Shown: positions 8,611 to 19,886, counted from the first letter of the stretch. The stretch: DNA of 35,524 nucleotides from Bacillota bacterium (GCA_009787135.1 WRGP01000253.1:1-35524), one strand, 5' to 3'. Notes: generated by a model from the letters alone, not told the origin. Numbers and translations: made by a program.

Positions 8611-9738
8611 CTACCCTTGCGCACCGGCTGTTGTCGTCTGCGGCTGAGGCCCCGGCACAGGCTTTTTATGCCCGTGATGCCGCCTGCCGCCCCTGCCGCT
8701 ACCGCTTCCCGAGCGCGCCGCCTTCTCGCGGAAGTATTGCTCCAGCTCCTCATCCGGGGCGTAGACCGTGCGCGTCCACACGAACTCCCCGTCTGATTTG
8801 CGCCGCACCCGATAGCGCACGAGATGCTTGCCATGCTCTTTGCAGCCGCCCATCTTCATCCACCGGTCGCCATTCGCGACGCGGCGGGATTCCATCTTCA
8901 TCATATTGCCGCAGGTAGGGCAGCACACGGGCAGGGCGCTGCAATGTTGTTTGGCCTGCATGCGCGTTTCAAAGCCGCCCTCACTGCCGGCGGAGACGAA
9001 TTTTTTCTGCAGGAACAGACGGCTTTCATTGCGTTGACGCTTCGGTTTTGACGGCGGCTTTTCCAGATCGCTCATGCCTTTTTCCATGTCCAAGCCGCCG
9101 CAAATGCCAACGGTAATATACGCGTCGTCAAGCGCGTCATGGTGGGCGAGCCCGCTGTCGTCCACATCCAGCACCGTCGCCGCCGTGGCCAGCGCCGTCT
9201 GCACCCGGTCGCCGCGGACCTGGCGCGCATAGATCATCTGCGCGTCGTACCAGCAGGAGGCATCCAGCTCGCTCATTTTATAATAGGCAAGGTTGTTCTG
9301 AAATACGCGCAGGTCGTCCGTGCCCCATGTAATAAACCGCTCCGCGTCCGCGCTCCACTGCGAAAAACGCGCATACGCGACGGGGAAATCATCGCCCTGG
9401 TCTATTTCAGCCTGCGTTTTTTGAATGACGCGCGCGACATGCTTGCTCAGCTTACGGCGGCCCTGCAGGCGCACCGCCGCGGTAAAGGTATCGACGACGC
9501 GAAACGCGCCGTCCACCTTCACCGCGCCGATCTGGATGATCTCGTGCGGCATGACGATTCCATCCCGCGAAACCGGCGTGCGCACCCACTTGGGGTATTG
9601 GTTCCACTCCAGATCCACGACCACGTAGCGCACATCACTTTTTTCGTCGTAGGAGAGAACCGTCAGCGTTGGTCTTTTGACCCATATGCCGCGCAGCGCG
9701 TCCCAAATGCGGCGGAAGGGAGAGAGGGCCTGGTTCAT
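8611..9738 (-). CDS. 3'-5' exonuclease (DEDDh) with C-terminal zinc-binding tail
   Basis: A 375-residue protein whose N-terminal half is a DEDDh RNase T/exonuclease domain. D42 and E44 lie in VVVDLEW, the second aspartate in WGTDDL (about 141), and the final H and D in AHHDALDDAY (about 199-205). This puts it with KapD/ExoIII-like nucleases that trim RNA or DNA 3' ends. The C-terminal half (about 265-330) carries CCPTCGNMM and a later GGCKEHGKH, a probable zinc-ribbon-like site. A basic, Gly/Ser-rich tail follows (GSGSGRGGRR). The start is preceded by GAGGTA about 11 bases upstream. It ends tail-to-tail with the NAGPA gene 81 bases away, with no clear terminator between them. Confidence 0.85.
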   Translation of the reverse strand: MNQALSPFRRIWDALRGIWVKRPTLTVLSYDEKSDVRYVVVDLEWNQYPKWVRTPVSRDGIVMPHEIIQIGAVKVDGAFRVVDTFTAAVRLQGRRKLSKHVARVIQKTQAEIDQGDDFPVAYARFSQWSADAERFITWGTDDLRVFQNNLAYYKMSELDASCWYDAQMIYARQVRGDRVQTALATAATVLDVDDSGLAHHDALDDAYITVGICGGLDMEKGMSDLEKPPSKPKRQRNESRLFLQKKFVSAGSEGGFETRMQAKQHCSALPVCCPTCGNMMKMESRRVANGDRWMKMGGCKEHGKHLVRYRVRRKSDGEFVWTRTVYAPDEELEQYFREKAARSGSGSGRGGRRHHGHKKPVPGPQPQTTTAGAQG

Positions 9739-9799
9739 ACGCTATCATCTACCTCAGCTTTATCATTGTTATAGAAACAATTGGCTCAGGCTATAGCTT

Positions 9800-9989
9800 A
9801 TCACACCGCGCCAAATTGTGAAAGTACAAAAAAACGTTAAATCTGAATAAATCAGTGAATTTTAGAAAATAGCGTATATACTATGACACGCTGCCCTTAA
9901 ATTTTTAATATTATAATTAAATAAAATAATTATAAGGAGACTATGGGATGCTTGAAGGAGGAGAGAAGACCGCTATAGCACCCGGCTGA
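9800..9989 (+). other. AT-rich gap with a possible 13-codon ORF
   Basis: The gap between the exonuclease and J-domain genes is strongly AT-rich from 9825 to 9935, in contrast to its surroundings. At its right end AAGGAG (9934-9939) is 8 bases ahead of ATG 9948. That ATG opens a 13-codon frame (MLEGGEKTAIAPG) ending at 9989, which overlaps the end of the J-domain gene on the other strand. A second ATG at 9943 gives 11 codons. No convincing + strand promoter was found. Confidence 0.2.
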
Positions 9990-10491
9990 CAACACCGCGC
10001 GCCCATGTCCCCATGCGGTTGCCAATGTTTTTCTTCTTGCGCATTTCAACGCCGGCGCTGAGCGCCAATTTCCGGTATTCTATATCCTCGGGGCACATCC
10101 GCACCGCGGTGCGGAAACACGCGTGCGCGGCCTCGGCCTCGCCCTTTTTCAGCAGAACGCTGCCCTGCAGGGCAAACCAATCGGCATCGCGCTCCGGCGC
10201 TTTGTTTAGTATGCGAAGCGCGCTGTCCAGATGGCCCTGCTCGTACAGTTTTTGCGCCAATTGTTTGGCATCGGGCATAACAATGCGCTTATCCTGGCGT
10301 TCCATCGCCTGTCTAAGCGCTTCTTTATAGGCCAAGTTGATACGGACCAGCTCATCCTTTGCGGCGAGCTGCGCCGCGATATCCTGCATGCGGTCGGGAT
10401 GGCAGCGTTTCACGCAGGCATGGTATGCCGCGCGCACCTGCTCCGCACTCGCATCGCCGGCAATTCCAAGGGTGCTAAACGGGTTTTGCAT
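9973..10491 (-). CDS. J-domain protein with TPR-like C-terminus
   Basis: A 172-residue soluble co-chaperone-like protein. The N-terminal J domain (1-68) has the required HPD motif in KRCHPDRM, which in the family stimulates the ATPase of a DnaK-type Hsp70. Helices before and after are normal (NPFSTLGI, QVRAAYHACVK, RINLAYKEALRQA). Residues 75-150 form TPR-like helical pairs (LAQKLYEQGHLDSALRILNKAPERDADWFAL, then GEAEAAHACFRTAVRMCPED), and a basic tail ends the protein. There is no Gly/Phe region or zinc finger, so it is not DnaJ itself. GGAGG lies a few bases before the ATG. A strong promoter of its own is listed separately. Confidence 0.85.
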   Translation of the reverse strand: MQNPFSTLGIAGDASAEQVRAAYHACVKRCHPDRMQDIAAQLAAKDELVRINLAYKEALRQAMERQDKRIVMPDAKQLAQKLYEQGHLDSALRILNKAPERDADWFALQGSVLLKKGEAEAAHACFRTAVRMCPEDIEYRKLALSAGVEMRKKKNIGNRMGTWARGVVSRVL

Positions 10492-10529
10492 GCATCCGCC
10501 TCCGTAGGCATGAAAATGGTATGTTGCCC

Positions 10530-10558
10530 ATTATAGCACGCCCATGAGGATCTGGCAA
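10530..10558 (-). promoter_or_regulatory. σA-type promoter of the J-domain gene
   Basis: On the minus strand, TTGCCA (10558-10553) and a perfect TATAAT (10535-10530) are separated by 17 bases. The predicted start site is about 30 bases before the ATG at 10491. Confidence 0.8.
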
Positions 10559-10578
10559 GCAATGGAAAAGGCCAAGGC

Positions 10579-10614
10579 AAAAAAGTAATAAAAGTAATAA
10601 AAAAGTAATAAAAG
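10579..10614. repeat. Short tandem repeat of AAAAGTAATA units
   Basis: Three imperfect copies of (A)AAAGTAATA lie in the gap between engB and the J-domain gene. On the minus strand this is a T-rich tract downstream of engB. It might help to end transcription, but no stem precedes it. Confidence 0.6.
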
Positions 10615-10700
10615 CCCCAAAATCTGACATGCCGTTTCCGCGTATGGCTATAGAATTTGGAAGCTTTCGATAGGGAAATAAAAATAGCGCTTCGGGATGG

Positions 10701-11295
10701 CTACCCCCGCATGGCCGCCGCGAATTCGCCGCACACCTTTCCAAACAGCCCCAGCACCTCGTCCCGGCCCGTACCGTCCTCGGACGAGAAGGGGATCACT
10801 TCCCATGGCTGCACGCGCAGCGAGCGGCAGACGGCGTGCACATAGCGCATCCACTGCCCCCGGCTGATCTTGTCCGCCTTTGTGGCAATGACCGTAAAAG
10901 GAATGCCTGTGGCGCGCAAGAATTCATTCATGCCCAGATCCTGGCCCGTGGGCTCATGGCGGATATCCACCAGGTGCAGCACATGCGCAAGCAGCCCGGA
11001 ATCGGCGAAATACCCTTCCATCATCCGCGACCAGCGCAGTTGCTCCGCCTTGGACACCTTGGCGAAGCCATAGCCCGGCAGATCTACGAGGAAAAAATCG
11101 TCGTTGATACGGAATACGTTGAGCATCCTTGTCTTGCCCGGCGTACCGGACACTTTCGCGAGCTTTGACCGCGTGCAAAGGCAGTTGATCATCGACGATT
11201 TGCCCACATTGGACTTCCCCGCGACCGCGATCTCCGGCAGGCCAATGCCCTCATAATTCGCATAGCGTGAGAGCGACGTCACGAACGCGGCGCGT

Positions 11296-11309
<14 letters not shown>
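10701..11309 (-). CDS. engB: Ribosome-biogenesis GTPase YsxC/EngB
   Basis: A 202-residue GTPase needed for large ribosomal subunit assembly. G1 is GKSNVGKS at residues 31-38, G2 lies in [12 protein letters not shown]3 is DLPGYG, G4 is TKAD and G5 SSEDGTG. Length and motif spacing are normal for the YihA/EngB group. It starts with two ATG codons (11309 and 11306), with GGAGG just upstream inside the end of lon. The 14-base overlap with lon means the two are co-transcribed, the usual lon-engB order in Firmicutes. Confidence 0.95.
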
Positions 11310-13677
<2,368 letters not shown>

Positions 13678-13713
13678 GGTCTACTCCTCCTGTAGCGCCC
13701 TATGCGTATTTAC

Positions 13714-13741
13714 ATTATACAGGGTTATGCGGATAAGTAAA
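13714..13741 (-). promoter_or_regulatory. σA-type promoter of lon
   Basis: On the minus strand, TTTACT (13741-13736) and a perfect TATAAT (13719-13714) are 16 bases apart. The predicted start is about 30 bases ahead of the lon ATG. No CtsR- or HrcA-type operator was recognised. Confidence 0.75.
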
Positions 13742-13809
13742 GGGATTGGATAACGCAGCGCGCGGCGAGATGACACGCAAGCTATCGCCCGCTGAAACGG
13801 GAGACCATA

Positions 13810-15474
13810 TTATGGCTTCTCCGTCCCCATCGCTACCAGCCGCCGCACAGATCCGCGCACGGCCGACGTCTGCGCGTCCGTCTCGTCCGTCAGCATCCAT
13901 GACAGCACCTCTTCAAGCGTCTCCACCGCCACAACATCAATGCCCATGCTCGCGAAGCGCTCCAGCCAGTTGGCCTTTGGCACCAGCACGCGGGATAGCC
14001 CGGCGCGCTTGGCGGCCTCAATCTTTGAAGGCACGCCGCCTACGGGGTGCACCACGCCCCGCACGCCAACCTCGCCCGTGAGCGCCGCCCTGCCGTCCAC
14101 GCGCTGGCCCGTCAGTGCCGAGCAGGCGACCGCGGCCATTGCCACGCCCGCGGAAGGCCCGTCCACCGGGTTGCCACCGGGAAAATTGATGTGCAGGTCA
14201 TACTCATCCACAGGGTATCCCATGCCGCGAAGCAGCGTGAGCACATTCTCCGCGGACGCGCGCGCCATGCTCTTGCGGCGCACACGGTGGCCGTCCGGCC
14301 CCATCTCCTCCTCCTCCACAATGCCTGTCACCGTCACGCGGCCCCGGCCAGGCATGGCAACCGCCTCAATATCCATAACCGCGCCCTGGTGGGATCCATA
14401 GACGGCCAAGCCGTGTACGCGGCCTACCGTGGAGGCTGTGTTCACGTTTTGCTCTGGCTTGGCCGCGTAATGGCCGCTTTCCACCACCCACTCCACGTCC
14501 TCACACGTAATCTCACGGCGGTTATCCAGCTGGGCGACGCCCGCCGCCATCTGCACGATGTTCACCGCGTCGCGCCCGCAGGAAGCGTATCGGCCGATCA
14601 TCGCGGCCTCCTGCAGCTCCATCTGAAAGCCTGTACGGTTCGCGGCGTCCCCGGCGATGGCGCCGACCTCGTCCGGCTCCAGCGCGCGGAAATAGATTTC
14701 CATGCAGCGGGAGCGAAGGGCGGGCGGCAGGGATTCCGGGCCGCGCGTCGTCGCGCCGACGAGCCGGAAGTCCGCCGGCATGCCATTTTTGAAAATCTCA
14801 TGAATGTGGCGCGGCACATGGTGATCCTCGGGATTATAATACGCGGATTCAAACCGCACCTTGCGATCCTCCAGCACCTTGAGCAGCTTGTTCATCTGGA
14901 TGGGGTGCAATTCCCCAATCTCATCGAGAAACAGCACGCCGCCATGCGCGCGCGTGACCGCGCCCGGTTTGGGCTGCGGCACACCGTTGACGCCCAGCTG
15001 CCCCGCGCCCTGGTAGATGGGATCATGCACGCTGCCCAGCAGCGGGTCCGCGATGGCGCGCTCGTCAAAGCGGACGCAGGTGGCGTCCATTTCAATAAAC
15101 GGCGCGTCCGCCCGAAACGGCGTGCCGGGCGTGTGCTTTGCCGCCTCCAGCACCAGGCGCGCCGCGCACGTCTTGCCGATGCCCGGCGGGCCGTAGATGA
15201 TCACATGCTGAGGATTCGGCCCGCAGAGAATGGCCTTGAGCGCGCGGATGCCCTCCTCCTGGCCGATGATATCCTCAAACCGCGTCGGCCGCACGCGTTC
15301 CGCGAGCGGTTCGGACAGGCGGATGGCGTTGAGCTTCATGAGCTTGTCCATCTCGCGCCCGCCGCGGTGACTGCCCGTGGGCTGCACCTGTCTTTCCTTT
15401 CGGAGCTGTTTGTAGAAATATACACCCATCACGCAGGTGACCAGAAGCTGAATAAAGGTTAGCACATAATACAT
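13810..15474 (-). CDS. lonB: Membrane-anchored ATP-dependent protease LonB
   Basis: A 554-residue AAA+ protease of the LonB type found in spore-forming Firmicutes, where it is linked to sporulation. The start at 15474 (MYYVLTF) has GAGGAGGG five bases upstream. An upstream GTG frame at 15501 lies across that ribosome site and is unlikely. One membrane segment covers about residues 1-20. Walker A is GPPGIGKT and Walker B GGVLFLDEIGEL, with an AAA lid after it. The protease domain has the catalytic serine in DGPSAGVA and lysine in GGVPSKIEAAKRAG. It lies between clpX and lon, the conserved gene order. It has a 5' leader of its own containing a small CACCGC/GCGGTG hairpin at about 15499-15515. 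Confidence 0.93.
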   Translation of the reverse strand: MYYVLTFIQLLVTCVMGVYFYKQLRKERQVQPTGSHRGGREMDKLMKLNAIRLSEPLAERVRPTRFEDIIGQEEGIRALKAILCGPNPQHVIIYGPPGIGKTCAARLVLEAAKHTPGTPFRADAPFIEMDATCVRFDERAIADPLLGSVHDPIYQGAGQLGVNGVPQPKPGAVTRAHGGVLFLDEIGELHPIQMNKLLKVLEDRKVRFESAYYNPEDHHVPRHIHEIFKNGMPADFRLVGATTRGPESLPPALRSRCMEIYFRALEPDEVGAIAGDAANRTGFQMELQEAAMIGRYASCGRDAVNIVQMAAGVAQLDNRREITCEDVEWVVESGHYAAKPEQNVNTASTVGRVHGLAVYGSHQGAVMDIEAVAMPGRGRVTVTGIVEEEEMGPDGHRVRRKSMARASAENVLTLLRGMGYPVDEYDLHINFPGGNPVDGPSAGVAMAAVACSALTGQRVDGRAALTGEVGVRGVVHPVGGVPSKIEAAKRAGLSRVLVPKANWLERFASMGIDVVAVETLEEVLSWMLTDETDAQTSAVRGSVRRLVAMGTEKP

Positions 15475-15688
15475 GAAATCCCTCCTCACGAACCGTGCCA
15501 CCGCACAGCGCGGTGCCTATAGGATGGGATTTTTTTAGAGGGATGATGCAGTGAAACGCTGTAAAATTATGAAAAATGAAATGATAGCATGGACAAGCGA
15601 TAGCGCCAGGGTCAAGTTTACAATGATATTCCCTTACGCGGGGTACAGGTGGCAGCGCACCCTGGCGTCCCTCCCCGCTTTCTTACCA

Positions 15689-15731
15689 GCGGAGGCTGGC
15701 GGACAACGTCCTCCAGCCTCCGCCCTTTTTT
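15689..15731 (+). terminator. Strong hairpin with T-run facing the + strand
   Basis: Arms 15689-15704 and 15708-15723 pair over 16 bases with one mismatch around an AAC loop. A run of six T follows on the + strand (15726-15731), overlapping the clpX stop codon. On the minus strand, where clpX is transcribed, the stem is followed by TGGTAAG rather than T, so it is not a normal clpX terminator. It could end a + strand transcript from the lonB-clpX gap, or block antisense reading into clpX. No good + strand promoter was found. Confidence 0.6.
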
Positions 15732-17037
15732 ACACCGCGTCCGGCTTAACCTTCAGCGCGTCCGCCTTCATTCCGGTCGCTTGCTTGCGCCTTCTCGTGG
15801 GCGAGACGTCCAAAATCAGCTCCGGCGGCTTTTCGCCGCGCACCGTTTCCGCGGTCACAATGCACTTGCGCACATCGTCGCGGATGGGGAGCTCGAACAT
15901 GATATCCAGCAGAATGCCTTCGATGATGGCCCGAAGGCCGCGCGCGCCGCTTTTGCGCTCAATGGCCTGCTTCGCGATCGTTTTGAGAGATTCCGCGTCA
16001 AACTCCAGCTCCACCCCGTCCAGCTCCATGAGCTTCGTATATTGTTTGATCAGCGCGTTGCGCGGCTCGGTCAGGATCTTCACCAGCGCTTCCTCATCCA
16101 GCTTATCAAGCGTAACGATAATGGGCAGGCGGCCCACAAATTCCGGGATCAGGCCGAACTTGAGCATGTCTTCGGGCCGGATCTGGCGCAGAATCTCACC
16201 GATATCCTTATCGTTTTCGCCGCGTACCTCCGCGCCAAAGCCCAGCGTCTTTTTGCCAACGCGGCTCTCGATAATCTTATTGATGCCGTCGAACGCGCCG
16301 CCGCAAATGAACAGGATGTTCGTCGTGTCGATCTGGATGAACTCCTGATGCGGGTGCTTTCGCCCACCCTGCGGCGGCACACTGGCCACCGTGCCTTCCA
16401 GAATCTTCAGCAGCGCCTGCTGCACGCCCTCGCCGCTGACATCGCGGGTGATCGATGGGTTTTCACTCTTTCTGGCGATCTTGTCGATTTCGTCGATATA
16501 GATGATGCCGCGCTGCGCGGCCTGCACGTCATAGTCCGCGTTCTGGATCAGGCGAAGCAGGATGTTTTCAACGTCCTCGCCCACATAGCCCGCCTCGGTA
16601 AGGCTGGTTGCGTCCGCAATCGCGAAGGGGACGTTGAGAATTTTTGCCAGCGACTGCGCCAGAAAAGTTTTCCCGCAGCCCGTGGGCCCGAGCATAACGA
16701 TGTTGGATTTTTGCAGCTCCACATCGCTGGAGGCCGTCTGCGGCGCGTTGATACGCTTATAGTGATTGTAAACCGCCACCGAAAGCGAGCGCTTGGCCGC
16801 CTCCTGGCCGATTACATACTGATCCAGCACAGCCTTGATTTCCGTTGGCTTGGGAACCGCGCCCGGCTCAAACTCGCGCCGCTCGCCCAAATCTTCCGCG
16901 ATGATCTCGTGGCAAAGCATCACGCATTCATTGCAAATATAGACATTGGGACCCGCCACCAATTTGTGAACCTGCTCCTGCCGTTTGCCGCAGAAGGCGC
17001 ATTTGACCATCCTGTCGGTCTCTTTGTTATTAGCCAT
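15730..17037 (-). CDS. clpX: ClpX, ATPase subunit of ClpXP
   Basis: A 435-residue AAA+ unfoldase that feeds substrates to ClpP. The zinc-binding domain has Cys13, Cys16, Cys35 and Cys38 (CAFC and CNEC). Walker A is GPTGCGKT (117-124). Walker B lies in [11 protein letters not shown], the pore loop in AGYVGEDVE, and the arginine-finger/sensor region in [11 protein letters not shown]. Length is slightly longer than usual because of a basic C-terminal tail ([11 protein letters not shown]). GAGG at 17043-17046 serves the ATG. It follows clpP by 24 bases. Confidence 0.97.
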   Translation of the reverse strand: MANNKETDRMVKCAFCGKRQEQVHKLVAGPNVYICNECVMLCHEIIAEDLGERREFEPGAVPKPTEIKAVLDQYVIGQEAAKRSLSVAVYNHYKRINAPQTASSDVELQKSNIVMLGPTGCGKTFLAQSLAKILNVPFAIADATSLTEAGYVGEDVENILLRLIQNADYDVQAAQRGIIYIDEIDKIARKSENPSITRDVSGEGVQQALLKILEGTVASVPPQGGRKHPHQEFIQIDTTNILFICGGAFDGINKIIESRVGKKTLGFGAEVRGENDKDIGEILRQIRPEDMLKFGLIPEFVGRLPIIVTLDKLDEEALVKILTEPRNALIKQYTKLMELDGVELEFDAESLKTIAKQAIERKSGARGLRAIIEGILLDIMFELPIRDDVRKCIVTAETVRGEKPPELILDVSPTRRRKQATGMKADALKVKPDAV

Positions 17038-17061
17038 ATTTACCTCATGTCCAGCCTCTCG

Positions 17062-17646
17062 CTATGCCCGAGGCCTAAAAATCTCGTCAATGATACCGTA
17101 TGCCAAAGCCTCCTCCGCGGACATAAAATAGTCGCGCTCCACATCTCGCTCGACGCGCTCCAAAGGCTGACCGGTCATGCCGCTCATCAGCTCGTTCATC
17201 TTTTTCTTTGTTTTCATAATCCACTCCGCGTGGATGGCGACGTCCGTCGCCTGGCCGCGCGCCCCGCCGGACGGCTGGTGGATCATGACCTCAGCGTTGG
17301 GAAGCGCGAGGCGCTTGCCCTTTTCGCCCGCCATCAGCAGGAAGGCGCCCATGGACGCGGCCATGCCGATGCAAACGGTGCGGATCTTGGATTTCACGTA
17401 GTTCATCGTGTCAAAAATAGCCATGCCGGAGGTGATGGAGCCGCCGGGGCTATTGATATAGACGGAAATTTCCGCTTCGGGATTTTCCATCTCCAAAAAC
17501 AAAAGCTGGGCGACGACGGCGTTGGCCACGTCGTCGTTAATTTCGCCGCCAAGGAACACGATCCTGTCCTTAAGCAGGCGGGAATAGATATCATAGGAGC
17601 GTTCACCGCGGTTCGTCTGTTCGACAACATAGGGAATCAGGTTCAT
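17062..17646 (-). CDS. clpP: ClpP protease subunit
   Basis: A 194-residue serine peptidase that forms the proteolytic barrel for ClpX. The catalytic triad is Ser98 (GMAASMGA), His123 (MIHQP) and Asp172 (ERDYFM), at the standard numbering. The N-terminal axial loop ([25 protein letters not shown]) is normal. An AAAGGAGG site precedes the ATG. It stands between tig and clpX as in most Firmicutes. The 112-base gap from tig holds a hairpin and a run of seven C, with no clear promoter of its own, so it is probably read through from tig. Confidence 0.97.
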   Translation of the reverse strand: MNLIPYVVEQTNRGERSYDIYSRLLKDRIVFLGGEINDDVANAVVAQLLFLEMENPEAEISVYINSPGGSITSGMAIFDTMNYVKSKIRTVCIGMAASMGAFLLMAGEKGKRLALPNAEVMIHQPSGGARGQATDVAIHAEWIMKTKKKMNELMSGMTGQPLERVERDVERDYFMSAEEALAYGIIDEIFRPRA

Positions 17647-17721
17647 GTTCTCCCTCCTTTAACGGAATTTATAGTCCCCCCCACCGAACCCCTTCCCGGG
17701 GATTGTCAAGGAATCGCGGCC

Positions 17722-17753
17722 CCCCTGATTCCAATTCAGCAGAATTTCAGGGG
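17722..17753 (-). other. Hairpin just after the tig stop
   Basis: Arms CCCCTGA and TCAGGGG, plus an inner AATTC/GAATT pairing, form a bulged stem starting five bases after the tig stop. No T-run follows on either strand. It may stabilise or partly separate the tig message from clpP. Confidence 0.45.
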
Positions 17754-17758
17754 ACAGT

Positions 17759-19036
17759 TCACGCGTTTGCCTTCAGGAACGAAAGCGTGGCGATCATCGC
17801 GGCGTCCTCCGCGATATATTCCTTCTGCCGGTCGGTCAAGCTCTTGCGGAACTCTTCCAATTCCTTGCCGGTTTGCTCGGCATACCTGGCGGTTACCGCG
17901 TCAATATCCTTTTCGGCCGGCTGAATACCCTCGGCTTTGCGGATCGCCTCCAGCACCAGTTCACCCTTCACGCGCTTTTCGGCTTCCTCTCGGTACTGGC
18001 CGCGCAGGTCTTCTTCCGTCTGGCCAGAATACTTAAGAAAGTCCTCCATGCCGATGCGCTGGTATGCCATGCGCATGGCCATATCGCTGACCATTTTATC
18101 AATCTGCCGCTCCACCATGGATGGCGGCACATCAACGACGGCATTTTCTACAGCGGCCTCCAACAGCGCGATTTCAAAAGCCGCGTCCACGCGGCGCGTG
18201 GCTTCCGCCTGAAGCTTTGCCTTAATATCGGCCTTGTATTCCTCAAAGGTGTCAAACTCGGAGACATCCTTGGCAAATTCATCATCCAGCTCCGGCAGCT
18301 CGCGCGTTCGAATCGCGTTCACCTTTACGTGGAACACGGCGTCTTTGCCGGCAAGCTCCTCCGCGTGATATTCCTTTGGGAAAGTGACAGAAATGTCCTT
18401 TTCCTCGCCGATGCCCATGCCGACTATTTTTTCCTCAAACCCCGGGATGAATTGGCCCGAGCCGATGGTGAGCGTCTGATTCTGTGCCGCGCCGCCTTCA
18501 AAGGCAACGCCGTCCACCGTGCCCGCGTAGTCCAGCGTTACGATATCGTCGTCCCGCACGGGGCGGTTTTCGACTTCCTGCTCCCTCGCGTTGCGCTGGC
18601 GGACGCGGCCCACTTCCTGATCTACGGCCTCGTCGTCCACGGTATCGTCTTCACGCTCAACATTCAAATTTTTATATTCGCCCAGCGTGACTTCAGGCCG
18701 GACGTAAACTTCCGCCAGCACGGCCAAGCCGTCCTGGCTCGAAATGGTTTCAATGCTGATATCCGGCTGCCCGACAACCTGAATATCGTTCTCTTTGACG
18801 GCCTCTTCATACATATTGGGAAATACCGCGTCAAAGGCTTCCTCATAAAAAACGCTCTCGCCGTACATTCTTTCAATCAGCTTGCGGGGCGCTTTGCCCT
18901 TGCGGAAACCGGGCACGTTCATTCTGCCGCGGATTTTCAGGTACGCCTTTTGCAAAGCTTCCTCAAATGCCGGGGCATCAAGCTCCATGCGGAGCTTTAT
19001 TTTGTTTGTTGAAACCTTTTCCATAGTGGACTTCAT
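17759..19036 (-). CDS. tig: Trigger factor, ribosome-associated chaperone/PPIase
   Basis: A 425-residue chaperone that binds the ribosome exit site and folds nascent chains. The N-terminal ribosome-binding domain carries the signature VPGFRKGKAPRKLIERMYG (about 41-59). The FKBP-type prolyl isomerase domain covers about 160-245 (DDDIVTLDYAGTVDGVAFEGG, then FIPGFEEKIVGM). The helical C-terminal domain extends to residue 425. GGGAGG supports the ATG at 19036. A second ATG (19024) is possible but farther from it. It heads the tig-clpP-clpX run. Confidence 0.96.
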   Translation of the reverse strand: MKSTMEKVSTNKIKLRMELDAPAFEEALQKAYLKIRGRMNVPGFRKGKAPRKLIERMYGESVFYEEAFDAVFPNMYEEAVKENDIQVVGQPDISIETISSQDGLAVLAEVYVRPEVTLGEYKNLNVEREDDTVDDEAVDQEVGRVRQRNAREQEVENRPVRDDDIVTLDYAGTVDGVAFEGGAAQNQTLTIGSGQFIPGFEEKIVGMGIGEEKDISVTFPKEYHAEELAGKDAVFHVKVNAIRTRELPELDDEFAKDVSEFDTFEEYKADIKAKLQAEATRRVDAAFEIALLEAAVENAVVDVPPSMVERQIDKMVSDMAMRMAYQRIGMEDFLKYSGQTEEDLRGQYREEAEKRVKGELVLEAIRKAEGIQPAEKDIDAVTARYAEQTGKELEEFRKSLTDRQKEYIAEDAAMIATLSFLKANA

Positions 19037-19087
19037 GCGTTTTCCTCCCGTGTTTCTTTAAACGAATGGCAAAAAGCGCCATTTCTC

Positions 19088-19116
19088 ATCTTATCATAGA
19101 TATTCAGGCTTTGCAA
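19088..19116 (-). promoter_or_regulatory. Possible tig promoter
   Basis: On the minus strand, TTGCAA (19116-19111) and TAAGAT (19093-19088) are 17 bases apart. The -10 box matches consensus at four of six positions. A small AATGGC/GCCATT hairpin lies in the leader at about 19066-19084. Confidence 0.45.
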
Positions 19117-19278
19117 CCTTATCGCGCCTTCTCTTATCATATGTTTTTTACCGAAAAAAATTTTTCTTTTATTCTCCAGCTCACATGTACGCTATGCCAT
19201 TTCATCCGGTAATTAACAGCGTATTTTTTTCGTGGCGCGGCACAATAGCGTTGATAACGGAATAAGGAGGTGAAAACA

Positions 19279-19473
19279 ATGGCGAACAACAGCAACGTAC
19301 CGGAGGCCCGCGCCGCGCTGGACACCATGAAGTTCGAGATCGCGCGTGAGCTGGGGATTAACCTCAAGCAGGGCTACAATGGCGATCTTACGTCCCGTGA
19401 GAACGGCTACGTCGGCGGGTACATGGTGAAGCGTCTGATCGAACAGGCGGAGCGCCAGATGGCCGGCAAGTAA
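19279..19473 (+). CDS. α/β-type small acid-soluble spore protein
   Basis: A 64-residue DNA-coating protein of dormant spores that protects DNA and is broken down at germination. AAGGAGGTG at 19264-19272 serves the ATG at 19279. The conserved block covers most of the chain: MKFEIARELGI, which carries the germination-protease site around FEIA, then GYNGDLTSRENGYVGGYMVKRLIE. Forespore (σG) expression is expected for the family. GTATT at 19221 and CACAATA at 19241 could be σG boxes, but the spacing is short. Confidence 0.95.
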   Translation: MANNSNVPEARAALDTMKFEIARELGINLKQGYNGDLTSRENGYVGGYMVKRLIEQAERQMAGK

Positions 19474-19512
19474 TCCCACCATTTGATCCTTAGAAGAAAG
19501 GAGGACAATGCA

Positions 19513-19782
19513 ATGTTCACGCCTAACACACAGCCTGGTTCCACCAATACGCAGAACCAGCAGGGTCAGACCTCCAGCTCCAATTCCAGCACCCACGTCG
19601 TGCCGGAGGCGAAGAATGCTTTGAACAACATGAAGCATGAAATCGCCGGAGAACTGGGGATCAACCTCAAGCAGGGCTACAACGGCGATTTGACCTCGCG
19701 TCAGGCCGGCTACATCGGCGGCTACATGGTCAAGCGCATGATTGAGCAGCAGGAGCGGAGCATGAGCGGCCAACAGTTCTAA
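19513..19782 (+). CDS. α/β-type small acid-soluble spore protein with long N-terminus
   Basis: A second SASP of 89 residues. AAAGGAGG at 19497-19504 is eight bases before the ATG at 19513. The conserved part (about 32-85) has MKHEIAGELGI and GYNGDLTSRQAGYIGGYMVKRMIE, nearly the same as the first SASP. Ahead of it sits a Gln/Ser/Thr/Asn-rich extension of about 30 residues. It follows the first gene by 39 bases and ends in a strong terminator. The pair probably arose by tandem duplication. Confidence 0.94.
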   Translation: MFTPNTQPGSTNTQNQQGQTSSSNSSTHVVPEAKNALNNMKHEIAGELGINLKQGYNGDLTSRQAGYIGGYMVKRMIEQQERSMSGQQF

Positions 19783-19839
19783 GGAACCGGCAGCTGATCA
19801 TACCTCTCTTACAATGGCTGAAAATCCTCGAAAAATACA

Positions 19840-19886
19840 TGGGCGCGCGCAGATTCATTGCAGCCTGCGCGCACCCATTATTTTTT
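19840..19886 (+). terminator. Terminator of the SASP pair
   Basis: Arms 19840-19852 and 19865-19877 pair over 13 bases with one G·T pair and a 12-base loop. They are followed by TTATTTTTT (19878-19886). Confidence 0.85.

Noticed and set aside
13708-13720. CCCTATGCGTA near the lon promoter, similar to the σI boxes
   Set aside because: The CGTA follows directly instead of after 17 bases, and a good σA promoter overlaps it.
14047-15462. 471-codon + strand frame opposite lonB
   Set aside because: Shadow of lonB; the minus-strand product has all AAA+ and protease motifs.
17647-17758. CtsR or CIRCE heat-shock operator before clpP
   Set aside because: No GGTCAAA repeat or CIRCE inverted repeat was found. 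A TTGACA on the minus strand here has no -10 at usable distance.
15649-18036. 795-codon + strand open frame across clpX and clpP
   Set aside because: It is the GC-rich shadow of clpX, clpP and the end of tig on the other strand. Its translation is Arg/His/Ala-rich with no domain or ribosome site.
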